64,000 bases of DNA from Camphora micrantha. Lineage: Eukaryota; Streptophyta; Magnoliopsida; Laurales; Lauraceae. Location: contig QPKB01000003.1 of NCBI GenBank assembly GCA_003546025.1, forward strand, positions 10,551,740-10,615,739. The letters run 5' to 3'. Made by a program: the position numbers and the translations under genes. Shown piece by piece: positions 1 to 11,502 of the stretch. Below the pieces are notes generated by a model. It worked only from the letters and a program-made list of their open reading frames with translations. It did no database searches and was not told the origin of the DNA. Within the stretch, counting starts at the first letter, position 1. Each line of letters starts with the position of its first letter.

Positions 1-985
1 TGATAAGGTACCTAGAGATTTTATGGATTTAGATAAAAGCAAAGTCCCAAGAGGTGATATTGAAATCATGAAGACATATGAGGGAGCGGTAACAACTATG
101 AGAATTACTTGTGAAGAGGCAAATGAGTTTCCAGCGACCATAAGTTTGCATTAAGGGTCAGCTTTATGCCCTTATCTCTTTGCAATAATTTTTAGACATA
201 TTAATTGTTCATATTCAAGAGGGCGTACTTTCGTGTATTTGTTTGTAGATGATATTGTATTGGTGGATGAATAGGGATCCAAAGGGGCTTTAAAAATAAG
301 TCGTACAAAGATAGAATATATTAATTGCAACTTTAGTGGGTTTGTGCAAAGAGCTGAACCTACTGTGAGAATTGAGACACAAGAGATACTACTAAGAGAT
401 TCATTCCGATACCTTGGATCAACGGTTCGTAAGGATGGAGAGTGTCAAACATATGATAAGATCCGAATGACTGAAGTGGAGACTTGCTTCTGGAGTGTCT
501 TGTTATCGACTCATAACAAGTAGATTGAAGGAAAAATTTTAGGGGACAAGTAGACCACCTACGACCTATGAAGCAAAATGTTGGTCGATCATGAAGCAAC
601 ACATGTACAAAATGAGTATAGCGGAGATGAAAATATTGAGATGAATGTCTAGAAACTAGAAAAGAAAGAATTAAAAATGAGGGCTTTGGGGGACAATTAG
701 GGGTACCATAATAGGTGATAATTTAAGAGACTCGTCCGGAATGATTTGTATGTGTCCAATGCAAGCCAGCAAAGGCACTGTCGAGGAAAACTTTTTCCAT
801 GCAGGTTGATGCCCCCACCAAGGAGAAGGGGTGTACCGAAGAGGACATGGATGGAAATAGTAAGGATAAATTTGAAGAAGTTCAACATATCTGAGGATTT
901 GGCTCGAGATAGATCGGAATGGAGAAATAGAATTCATGTAGTTGACCCACAAGGCTTCGATGATGATAATGAGCTGCCATTGGAT
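1..985 (+). mobile_element. Degenerate LINE (non-LTR retrotransposon) 3' remnant
   Basis: This is a decayed reverse-transcriptase region read on the + strand in several frames. Around 236-274 the frame gives YLFVDDIVLVDE, the RT catalytic motif in its plant LINE form (usually FADDIVLVDE), followed directly by a stop. At about 380-425 a frame reads DSFRYLGSTVRKDGE, matching the usual FRYLGS block. At 746-1018 an open stretch carries RRRGVPKRTWMEIV and then ARDRSEWRNRIHVVDP, the standard C-terminal tail of these plant LINEs. Stops and frame changes separate the blocks, so it cannot make a working protein. The 5' part lies outside the window. No clear poly(A) tail or target duplication was seen. 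The element class is well supported; the exact 3' end is approximate. Confidence 0.85.
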
Positions 986-1904
986 ATCCCAATAACATTC
1001 AATATTACAAATACTTAACTTCACAACACGTATGATTTTCGTCAAGTGTCGGTTCCAAGCCCGAATAAAGGAGGAAGATTAGCATCCAATAGGCAGTCAA
1101 CTACAAAGACTTTCGCACTTAATGGGTCGTGCACTTAGAGTTAACCCTAAAGTGATGTTTCCTGGAAGCAATTCATTGCAATAGAACCCTATCAACTAAG
1201 CAAGGACTGGCTAGTAGCTAAAGCATTCATTGTTAGCAACGCGCAACAAAGGTGTCCATCTATGATGAGAAATAAGAATCCCATAACCTCAAAGGAGAGT
1301 GCAAGTAAAGATGCTAGCCCAAAAGATACAAAGAGCCTCTTGAAATTTTGGCAGTTTGACAAAGAAGAGTATTGAGTTGGTAGATATTATGAAGGAGAGG
1401 AGAATAAAAACTTGCTTACAAGAGACTTAAATGAAGGGAGTTAAGGCTGAGGAACTAGGGGAAAGGGTTTAAGCTTTTTCTACTAAAGAAAGAGTAATGC
1501 AAGAAATTTGGAAACCACTGTAGTTGATAGAGACCGAATGAAGAAGATTGTAGAGAACAAGAGTAGTAATAATAAGGTTATAATGCTTAAGTTAGTACTA
1601 GAAACAAAAATCCTAGAAATTGTTAATGGTTATGCACACCTAGTAGGACTAAGTGAAAGCAAGAAGTAGTTGGAGGAATGATATATGGGCTAATAATAGT
1701 TAACAAAAGATATACCTAATGGAGAAAATATTAAATCAAAGTAGGACTAAAACAATCATAAAAAAGGAGATGGCTATTGCAAAGTAGATGGCAGATTCAA
1801 TTTTGGGCAAAAGAATGAGATGGGAGAAGCTGTTTTCTATTTATTCTAGCTTTTGACCAGCAATACATACTTTTCAGATAAGGAAGAATACCTTATGACA
1901 CTTA
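986..1904. other. Non-coding stretch, no gene seen
   Basis: AT-rich sequence with stops in all frames. It may be further decayed retroelement sequence next to the LINE remnant, but no recognisable domain was found. Confidence 0.5.
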
Positions 1905-2198
1905 GGCCTGTTTGGTAATTTTACTAATATAGTCAAGTGAGGTGAAGTCAAGTTAAACATCCCATCAAAAACACTTTTCCACAAAATTCCCTCCATCTTT
2001 TCCTAAAAAAGTCAAACAGCAACTACATTTATATTCACTAAAAGACAAAAAAACTCCATTTCCCCGTACAAAAAGTCAAAAATATTCCATCCCAAACAAC
2101 TAAAAATAAAATACCATCATAACTCACTTATATTTTATTCATTCTTTTTATTTCACTTCACTCCACTTTATTTTAAAAGTAAATTACCAAACGGGCCC
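1905..2198 (-). mobile_element. Tourist-like MITE, copy 1 of a three-copy family
   Basis: About 294 bp bounded by inverted repeats. The left end starts GGCCTGTTTGGTAATTTTAC and the right end is the reverse complement of GGGCCCGTTTGGTAATTTAC. TTA flanks both ends (1902-1904 and 2199-2201), the target duplication expected of PIF/Harbinger-type elements. The interior is homologous, in reverse orientation, to 58102-58419 and to the segment from about 63734 to the window end. There is no coding capacity. Confidence 0.8.
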
Positions 2199-2201
2199 TT
2201 A

Positions 2202-3440
2202 AGATGGATCTAAGAAGACACAAATAAGCTACTTTTTACTAAGACATAGAGCCAATCAATATGCAAAGACTGTAAATTCAAGCATTAGAACCGACTATAT
2301 AACTACAAATGCAAGGGCTTCCATGAGTAAAATTGGATTGAAATGGTTAGCCAAATATTCCATGGAATTTCTAGTACAGGTGGAACACCCAACAAATGAA
2401 GAAAGAGCATGATGGTTACTTTCTACTAGAATAAAGGTGACATTTTTAAGTAGTACTAACTACCAAACATTCAGCGTTTAGAAAGGGTAATATTACAACA
2501 AATCAAGAAAAAGTTTGAAAAGAGGAAATTTCATGTGGTTTTTATTTGTTTAGAGTAGGCTCAGAAATGGTGCTAAGGAAATTAATTTATAAACTAAAGG
2601 GGAAAAAGGCAACCATGATTGCTAATATCAACACTATACAAGACATTTATGAAGAGGTAGTAACAGGAGTGAGAACTATGTAGGGTGATGACAAAATTCC
2701 TAGGTGAATCTGATAGCATCAAATGTCTGCTCAGCCCTTATTTTTTAAGTGCCTTGATCATGGACAACTTAATGATGGATGCTAGGATGGATTCTCATGG
2801 CGTCTGCTGTTTGCAAATGAATTTGTACCCATTAATCAAACAAGAAAGTACGTAAATGATAATGTACAACTTTGGAAAAAAGCAATTCCATACCAACTGG
2901 TTGAAAATTAGCATATCAAAATGGAATAAACTGTAAAAGTTTGATGGATCAGATATTAGAGAAGATGCAATGGTCAAAATTGAAATGACTTAGGTGGGAG
3001 AATTCAATAACCACGGGCAATTTTAAACAAAACTACGGATTTGAGATGGATGGCAATTAGACTAATGTTGTTTTGAAATGGATGTGGGGTAAAGGAGAAA
3101 CAAGAGGCAATTGGACCTTTGTCGTTTCTTCGAATTGTATTCTCCTTTACAATACCCAAACAATTCTCCTCTTGCATTCAACGAAATTAACCCCAAAAGA
3201 ATAGTTCAAACTATTGCTACATTGCGCAAATTTTCCCTTATCAAACTAAAATAGAATTCTTCTTATCTTCTCTATTTCACTCAGATAGCAAACACAGAAA
3301 ACACTAAGCAGCGAAATGCTTTAAAAAAAATCATCTACTCCAATATTCCAACAACTATTTTAACAAACCATCATTAACAACAACAACAACAACAACCAAA
3401 AAAAAAAAGCAGCACATGAGCAGGAATGGCCATCCAGAAG
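2202..3440. other. Probable RAPTOR intron 1 sequence, no exon seen
   Basis: No open frame here resembles the next RAPTOR exon, which should begin near MKTGCVALVLCLN. A CAA/AAC trinucleotide run lies at about 3375-3397 beside an A-run. If the exon at 3446-3751 belongs to an intact gene, this stretch, the MITE and the LINE remnant are all inside a first intron longer than 3.4 kb. Confidence 0.45.
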
Positions 3441-3445
3441 CTTAC

Positions 3446-3751
3446 CCGGTCTTTGGGCCGCCATTTGGACACCATCCCGACCGATGGACCGGACGGCATG
3501 CACTCCTCGAAGGCGTCGTGCCGCAGCTCACAAAGCACCACCGTCTGGTGCAGATACGCCATACTAGTCGTCGTCGTTGTCGTCGTCGTCACACTACTAC
3601 TACTACTGCTGATGGTGCCTTCTGGCTCCCTTCTCCGGACGCCTCCACCGGCGTTGCCGCCGGAGTCCCCATCCTCATGGCCGGAATAGTCGTGGAGATG
3701 ATTCAAAACCGAAACAGACTGTGAGAATCGAGAAACCATTAAATCTCCCAT
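3446..3751 (-). CDS. RAPTOR1: RAPTOR (regulatory-associated protein of TOR), first coding exon
   Basis: This exon encodes the first 102 residues of RAPTOR, the scaffold that presents substrates to TOR kinase in the nutrient-sensing TORC1 complex. It starts at the ATG at 3751 (MGDLMVSRFSQ, the plant RAPTOR start). A Gly-rich stretch and Ser (48-53) and Thr (55-62) runs encoded by trinucleotide repeats follow, then the conserved block SMAYLHQTVVLCELRHDAF and SKWRPKDR. At that point the family continues with MKTGCVALV. Here the frame runs into a GTAAGC donor right after the CGG codon, leaving phase 0. An in-frame TTG nine bases upstream is not the start. The caspase-like, HEAT and WD40 parts are not in the window, so the gene either continues below base 1 across a large intron or is a fragment. 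The identity is from remembered family sequence. Confidence 0.78.
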
Positions 3752-4120
3752 TGCCGTCAAAAACCCTAAAAACCGATATCAACCTTGCCCCAGCCTCGGA
3801 GCAACGGCGACCATAACTGCGGAGATAAACCCTAGAATCGAAATCTCCAAATCTCTTCTGGTTCTTCTTCTTCTTCTTCCTCTTCTTCTTCTTGGGTCCT
3901 TGTGTTCTTCGATCGAAGCAGTGAGATGTCGAAGGAGGAGAAGATTGATGAAATCAACGAAGCCGCTTTCGCAGCGTCGAGATGAGAATCGAAGGAAGAG
4001 GAAGAGAAAATCCAGCTTCTGGAAACCCTAGAAAAGACTCAAGAGGGAAAACCCTAGAAACCCTTTGAGGAGGCGAAATAGCAGAGAAAGAAGCGGTGTT
4101 TTTTTTTTTTTTTTTATTTC
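3752..4120 (-). promoter_or_regulatory. RAPTOR 5' leader and proximal promoter with telo-box motifs
   Basis: Upstream of the RAPTOR ATG the minus strand carries several TAGGGTTT motifs (AAACCCTA on the + strand, near 3762, 3827, 4022, 4050). Telo boxes of this kind are common in plant genes for translation and growth. A GAA/CTT-rich tract lies at about 3856-3892. A T-run at 4099-4117 is a likely outer limit of the leader. No TATA box was identified, so the transcription start is unknown. Confidence 0.5.
3779..3814 (-). promoter_or_regulatory. 11-codon upstream ORF in the RAPTOR leader
   Basis: An ATG at 3814 (followed by G at +4) opens an 11-codon frame, MVAVAPRLGQG, that stops at 3779. This is 27 nt before the RAPTOR start codon. 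It is a direct reading of the sequence. Whether it lies on the mRNA depends on the unmapped transcription start. Confidence 0.5.
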
Positions 4121-6890
4121 TTTTTATCTGATCCGGACTTTTGCGTTTCGGTTACAAATAATAGTTTCGGACGCTCTGCTCCGACACGAGGGTAGCTGCT
4201 ACAGGTGGTCGAGTTCGTATGCGTCTTCCACAGAGATAACAATAGGGTCGGCCGGGCGTTCGTTTGCTTATTTGTAGCGGGTTGTGTAAGCCTAATTTTT
4301 TTCCGCGTAATTCAATACGTAAGCAATTATAGAGAAAGATCAGCTTTTTATTGTTTTTTTGCAAATAATCTCCTTTGCTTATTTCTTTAATTTAAGGCAC
4401 GTTTGTATACCTATTTCCATATAAATGGAGGTGTTTTTCTACAAAAATCTTTTTTTTTTGTGTGTGTTTGCTGTGGCAGTTTTCCGCAAAACTTCTTTTT
4501 TGCCACGTGAGTTTTTCCTTTCTAGACATGGAAATAGATTTCTTATGTGGGTGTGGGAAGTCCATTTCCACATAAAACTGACCACCCATTTCCTAACTTC
4601 CACTCCACTACACTTATGCACTTAGCAACCCTTTTTCTCTCCCCTCTCCTCACCCACCCACCCACCCATCCATTAGTTTTCACTAAGAAATCTGCAGCCA
4701 CATCAAACAACATTAGCATAAATTCTTTTATTTATTTTTTTTTTTTTTGTAGTAAACATGAATTTCAAACTTCCTTATTAAATCTTTTCTAAAATATTTA
4801 ATAATCTTAAAATTTGATGATGTGACAATTTCATCTTTCCATGGAAGTTACCTTTACACAAACATGCCCTTTGTGATACTCTTTAACCTTGAAGGCCAAG
4901 GACCAATAGCTAAGCCTTGGTGTGAAACTAAGGTCATGCAAACACAACTCAACCAAGAATGCGTTGGCCACCTCTACTTGGTATTTTAATTGGTTATCGA
5001 TGAATTTGTTCAAAAAAAAAAGGATGAATGATTTCTTACAAAGCATTTATTATTATTAAAGAAAATTGTAATTTCTTGTTTAATTAGTAATTTTTTGAAT
5101 ATTCTGCCTTTGTAAAATGTTAAGTTTGTTTATTCAATTAATAAATCTTTAAAGCAGTGGGATTATCCCTAATAAAAGTTCTTTTGATTTTTAGCAAATG
5201 AACACCCCCTTTATAATAAACTTAGAATATCACTCTTGTTCGGATTTAGCAGTAATGATTGATTATGTTTTATTTATATAGAGGGGAGGCGCCTCTTCGG
5301 CCACCATCGAGCTACTAATAGATTTGTTGATCAGGTTTTATATTGTCTTGAAAAGGTATTTTTAACTATAATTACCACTTTATGTTTCATAAAAAAAAAT
5401 TAGGTAAAATCTACAACATTCAACATTTTTAAGTGGATATGGAAATAAAAATATAAGATAGTCAAAAGCGTCTAATTGCCATCCATGTTTATGGAGATTG
5501 ACGTTAATCAACAAGTGTCTCGTTTATAGAGATATATGTATGATTAATTTATAATTGTCAATGAGTTAGTACTTATCCATACTTCCATAAGAAACAAAAG
5601 AATAATGCTCAAAAGATGTTTTAGGCAGCTCGATCGCTCTCGGAGTGTTCACCAAATGGACGGTTCAGAAAGAAAAGGTCAAACAAATTCAAACACGTGA
5701 TTATAATTTAGAACTCAAACGGGGCTGTTAAAACGTTGCCACACGCTATCGAGAAAACAAGAAGACGCCTCACACGAGACAGTAGTCAGAGCTCCAGCCT
5801 CGTGCCCGTATCGCGCTGCCCGGCTGCCCGCAAAGCCTGCCCGTAAAATGTGCTGGAGGACAGCTCAGCACCACCGTCCCTGGCCACGCGACGGAGCTCC
5901 TTTTCTGCGGGAGATGATTCATTGCTGTCCTCCACCACTCTACGGACTACGGAACCCTCCGTACACCCCCTACCAACCCATCGTACATCTAAGGTGGGTC
6001 CCAGGCCGTACATCCTGTGGTCCCACAGGAATCAACTCTTATATGGCCCACCTCAATCCAACCGTTCATAAATGGTCCTTAAATAGATGGGAAATGATTA
6101 TGAGGTGGCAATTAAATCCAACCAATTCAGTCGTGTCTGGTCAAAATTGGATTGGAAGTTGTCTGTCTGTCCATTGCTAAATTGTCACAACACATGTTAG
6201 GTGAGCTTTTATTTTTTTAAAATTTTTCTCTTGTTCTTCATTGCAAATGTGTCAGGGGGGGCCAAAGAGAGGTGTCAGTGGGTGCGTATGTATCCAATTT
6301 CCAGATCGATCCAGCTCAAAAGAAGAAGAAGAAAAAAAATATAAAGATTTTTGGTGAAAGGGAAAATGGATTGGCCTTTTTGGGACCCATTTTAGTTCCA
6401 TAGATCTTTGTCACTTGATTGTTCTCATGAACCGGGCTTATTCTGAGCTAATCGGATCTGCCTTTGATTTTATGAATTTTTTTTCTGCAAGTATCAATGC
6501 ATGTAAAGCTAAATTAAGGTTACAGTGTATATGTAGCATGTTGAGTACTTCCCTTTTTATTTTTTTGGTTCTTTTTGTTTGACTTGGTCCGTTTATTTGA
6601 TGGATCGTCCCATCTAAGTGCCATTCGAACCATGCAGGTTGGGCAAGTTTGGCTAAGGATTCAATCGACTTATTAAAAATAGGCAGCTAGCTAAAAGCTA
6701 GAAATAAATAAAGGTATTGTATAAAGCTCTTTGTGCCTTACTGTGCTAATGGTAAGGGTGTGTTTGTGCACGCGTGGTGCCCTGGAATTATAATTAAGTT
6801 TAGTGCTTTCCTCACTTGTATGTTTGGCGCATGTGACGAGAGGCAGGTGACGAACACAAAAGAGGAATCTCACTTTCTTCTTTCAAAAAT
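4121..6890. other. Intergenic, no gene seen; contains a G-box and a GC-rich island
   Basis: AT-rich sequence beyond the RAPTOR leader with homopolymer runs and only chance short ORFs. A CACGTG hexamer lies at about 4503-4508. A notably GC-rich patch at about 5765-6030 ends in a perfect 7-bp-arm palindrome (CCTGTGG at 6014-6020, CCACAGG at 6023-6029). The open frames across the patch (for example 5848-6180) have no recognisable domain. Confidence 0.45.
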
Positions 6891-6894
6891 GTTA

Positions 6895-7450
6895 CACAAA
6901 CAGGTCCAAAATGTTCAAGATATTTTATTTAAAAGGGATTTTAACATATTAATCATCTTTAAAACTGATTTTTTCAATTTCATTACAAATATCCTGATAA
7001 TATCAATAGAGTGATCAATTGACTCTGTTTAACTCTTTTTTTTTTTCTTTTATGTTTTTGCCCAATATCTCATTATATCATGAGAACCATGCATGTCACA
7101 TAAACATCATGACTTTTATGCAACATTTTAGGAAGAGTTTTACCTAAAAAACATCTTAGGGAGATATTTTTTTTCAAATATATAACATAAGAAGTACTGG
7201 TGGTCAGATGTATATTTACTTTTCATAAAATATTATTTTTGTATTAATTAAAAAATGAATTAGATTATTAATTGTAGAATGTATATTATACAAAAACTGA
7301 TAAATCCCATGATATCATGAGAAGATTTGGTGCAAAAAGTTTTTAAAACATATTGACCAGAGTTAAGTAACTCTGGTGACATTAAATTGCAAAAACATGA
7401 TTTAAAGATGATTAATATGTCAAAATCCCTATTAAAATAGGGTTGCATGT
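6895..7450. repeat. Foldback (long inverted repeat) element, MITE-like
   Basis: The segment around 6940-7015 (GGGATTTTAACATATTAATC and onward) is matched in inverted orientation by about 7365-7440, with 70-80 bp arms at high but imperfect identity. A second inner inverted pair lies near 7068-7085 and 7302-7325 (around the ATCATGAG motif). The interior is AT-rich and non-coding. This is the shape of a decayed foldback or MITE-type element. Terminal repeats and target duplication could not be fixed. Confidence 0.6.
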
Positions 7451-9158
7451 TCTTTAGCTCATTTTTAAGCACTTTGAAAGTGCTGGTGAGTCTGCAAATA
7501 TTCTGTCTCATTAAAAAAAAAAATGCCGCATGCCAAACCATGAAGCAATATTTCTCTCTTTGAAGTGTGGAAGGAAAAGAAAAAGATTTTAGGTTTTTTC
7601 ATACTTTTATCTTTTTTTGGTTCTCATGTTTGAGGCACATTTTTTTTCTTATTATTTTATATACAAGAAGAAAACCCCTTTCTCCACCTTTTTTATGTTT
7701 TCCTTCTCCTTTTACAAGCATGTTGCAACAAAACAAATGAAAAAGATCATATCTTTTCTTTGTCTCGTGGAAAATATGAACTTCCCTTCTCTTAATTCAT
7801 TCGTTTGTTTGTTTTTATATTCGAAATGCCTTTTTCTTTTCCATTCATACAACCTCCCTCCCTTGGGTGCTCCAAGGAGTACATAGGTTCTCCTCTTTCC
7901 AAGTATCTAGAAAGTGATAGAACCAATTCTTCAACAAAGGTTTTCCTTAAGCTGCTCCTTTTGCTCTAAAGTTGAGACGTGATACTGAAAGTGACTCAAA
8001 AAAGAACATTCGCCATGTTGCTGGAGGAATACTTTTCAATGTGATCTACATTAGAGTGTTGTGTAAATTAAGTATGAATCCAAATAGCTAATTATTTCTC
8101 TAATCATCATTGGATTCGATGTGTTAACCATCAGTACTGATAATTAGTGCACATGCTTAGGGAACAAGGCAGCAATATTCTGGCATGGTTGGGGTTGACC
8201 GTTAAGCGCACCCTAACAAGCATGAACACAACCCAAATCTAACTATTTGTTAATCATGTTGACAGGTCAGAGCACAAATAGTTTGATGGTGTGGGCTCAA
8301 ATTGGGTTGGCAGATTAAGCACCAAATATAAGGACTTAACCTACATATGACCCATATTTGAATCAAGTTAGAAATTTCAACCTATAAACCCTGAATTACT
8401 AGGTTGAGTAAGTCGACTTAGGAGGTTGACTTCGACATCGTCCCCCCCACTGGTGATGAGTCGAAGCTTACAAAAGCATCAACATGTATGCCCCCCTGGA
8501 CATATATGAACAGCATATGACTATAGAATTCAACTTTGTTGTTAATAAGGATTACTTGGTTGATTCCATTTGCTATTGATGGGTTCTTATAGAAAAAGCA
8601 CTTGAGCCTTACAATCCACGCTCACGGCGGGTCGATGTGACTTCTACCCCATCAGCACAAATGCACAGCCTAGCAAACATTGATTTCATTTCTATTATTT
8701 TAAATGACAGACTGAGCAACTAATCTATTTTGAGTACAACAGACTAATTATAATCCATCTCTCATTTCCTACATTTGAAGCATGCTTCCTGATGACATCC
8801 TTAGAAATACAGCACACTAATTATATTCTCCTTGTCATGATTTCCTACATTTCACGCATGCTTAATGATCTAACATCCTTGAGAAGAAGTACCCGACGTC
8901 ACTTTCTTTAGAAAATTGTCTATAACCTAAGAGGTATCAATATGATGAGAAGATTATAGTGATTTAATGGTTTGATACTAGTCTAATCCAATGCCTAATG
9001 TATCATTATAATATGATACTATTAATATAAACAATGTAAGGGAAAGACGACATGGATGGGTTATTATTATATTGGGAATGACAAGTACCTTAATAAAATG
9101 ATGGTGGATGAAGGCTTTAGTATCTGTTTCTCTCACCTTCAATACTTCCATGTGATAA

Positions 9159-9193
<35 letters not shown>

Positions 9194-9659
9194 GAACGAA
9201 CATAAACATGTGACTGGTTTAGGCATTTTCTAATCTCTTACTGACCTCAAAGGAGAGAAAATCAAACTAAAAACACTCATTACCTATAGTGGATGCATTG
9301 TAATAAACCAACATTAATAAAACCATGACTCCATTGGAGTGGCTTTAATTGAAACAAGAGGCTCCACTTCATATGAATGTCTCTATTGCACACGGACACA
9401 GCACCATGCATGTTGTACATTTTTTAGCTAAATGAATGCTCTCATCTACTATTTGCAATAGCTATATGCATGGCCTTAACTGGACCCCAAAATTGTATAT
9501 GATGTGCAATTTTTTCCTGTTTTTCTAGTTCGAGGTCCTCAATTTTGCTATTTCCTTTTGCTTTCTTTATATTATGGAGTTTAGAATGTTCATATACCTC
9601 TAATTGAGCCACACTCAACATGAAGGATCTACTGATGGAAATCTATGTTTGTGTGCTCA
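7451..9659. other. Intergenic, no gene seen
   Basis: AT-rich sequence with only short chance ORFs. A (CT)n microsatellite occupies about 9162-9189. No coding domain or RNA gene was recognised. Confidence 0.45.
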
Positions 9660-11400
9660 TTAGGAAACTAGCGAAATACGCCCGTGCTCAGCACAGGCAA
9701 CATAATTAGCGGTAAAAATATATATAATTTTTTTTTAAATATGATAATTCCTACTAAGAAAGGTATTGTTATCGATATAGATGAGTAAATGTTTAGATAA
9801 AAAAATGAAATTGACATAAACCAATTCTATTGGTATCCAAAATATATAAAAAAAAATCTATTAGAAGAAATTTGGTAATAAAAATTAGAATTAAAACAAA
9901 AGAAAAATTAATATTAGAATCTTTTCCAAGCATTTGCTATCTCTTATTCTCTTCAACTATTTTTCCCAGTGTATAAAGTCCGTCCATCTTTCTATCTTGA
10001 GGCCAATATCAATGAATTTCTCATCTATTTTAGAAAAAAATTATTGGTAAAATAAATAAATAGAGATACAGGAGATGCAATTAAGGATGAAATATAAATC
10101 TAGCATAGATAGATAATAGAGCACAATGCCATGGCATGCCTCCAAAAAAAATTATTATAAGATGCAACCCTCACAATTGGAAGGGAGGGTCAAAGCACAG
10201 AAAGATAGAATACATGCTTATCAAGAAACCACAACAACAATTATAATTTTCTTCTTGCGTATCCTTTCCTTGAGAGATGCTCTCACATGAGCAACTGCCT
10301 ATATATATTACTTGGACAAAAACATCGTGAAAAAAAAAAAAAAAAAAAAAACTATAACAATAAATCAAAGAAAATTAACAGAAAAAAAAAAAAAAAAAAA
10401 AAACAATGTACGAATGCTAATCTTATTAAATAATCAACAAATAAACATTTAAAAGAAGAAAACATGTAATAATATTTTTATCAGCCATAAAGCAATGTAT
10501 AGATTAAACAGATGAGATCATCAAATGGTATTAGTACAACCCTTCAGGCGATGGAGATTGATCTTTCAATATTAACGGCCATCAATAAGACATCATGATC
10601 TCTTCCTACACCACACCACTTTGTTTTTCTATATCTAAATCATTTCCCAACACATTTCAAACTCAACCCAATCTCAAAATCATTATGGTGAATCAAATCA
10701 ATCAAGCTAATGGAGTTTCTTCCAAAACTGTAAAGAAGTGAAACAGAATTTTTCTGAACATTATATCACTGATGCATTACCATCCCAAAGCACGAGAATT
10801 AATGTGGGAAAAAAATAACTCAATAGAAATAAAGAAGGAAAAGTTTGATGAACCCAACCATGGAAATAGTGCTCGTGAGAACCTTAGTTGCCTTACCCCC
10901 ATCAAACCAACCAGCCAGCTTAGGAGCTATGCGATTTCGGTTGAGTACGATCTTTGAATAGCAAGACCGACCATGAATGCCGATGGCTTTGCTTTTTGCA
11001 CAATCCAAGTGAGAAACTCATGATAAATGAGAGAGGAACTCATTGTAGGAGTTGCAGTTGGAATTTCCTGAAACTGAAATAGAAATTAAAAAAAAATGAG
11101 GGAAGTGGAGGAGTCAGGAGATCGGTAGGAGTTACAAGTGTAATAGAGATGTTACAAATTAAATTTCGGAGTGGGTAATGCAAGAGTTTCGTAACCGTAG
11201 GAAGATTAATTAGGGGAGTGAAGAGAGAAAAAAAATTTATGAGTTAAATTTGAGGTCAAATCAATCTAGGATATGGTCAAAATTAATTAGAAATTAACAG
11301 GCTGATTTCTCAATTGAAATCAGTTGGCTTCATATATATAAATAGGAAAGATAACGCTATAAATGTATAGTGGACCTTTCAAAAAATGCGCCGCGCCATC
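9660..11400. repeat. Unclassified repeat-like segment with a GC palindrome at its edge
   Basis: Near 9676-9701 the sequence has CGCCCGTGCTCAGCACAGGC, an imperfect GC-rich palindrome in AT-rich surroundings. This motif is often seen at the edge of dispersed plant DNA repeats. The segment has poly(A) runs at 10330-10350 and 10382-10402 and no coding frame. The class is not determined; a Helitron-like or MULE-like origin is only a guess. Confidence 0.25.
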
Positions 11401-11502
11401 CTTTCTAATACTTGTTGGATAGGATCAAATTTATGAAATGATATGGAATAAATGGCATGTGGGATCCATCCACCAAAAATTAGTTCCATCAGATATTTCT
11501 AT

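Noticed and set aside
3416..3724. 102- and 87-codon + strand frames over the RAPTOR exon
   Set aside because: They are antisense shadows produced by the trinucleotide repeats; the minus strand matches RAPTOR.
3926..3985. Small + strand frame MSKEEKIDEINEAAFAASR
   Set aside because: It looks protein-like but stops after 19 codons and lies in the leader of RAPTOR on the opposite strand, with no downstream continuation.
5848..6180. 110-codon + strand frame in a GC-rich patch
   Set aside because: No recognisable motif and open frames exist on both strands because of GC content; kept only as a sequence oddity.
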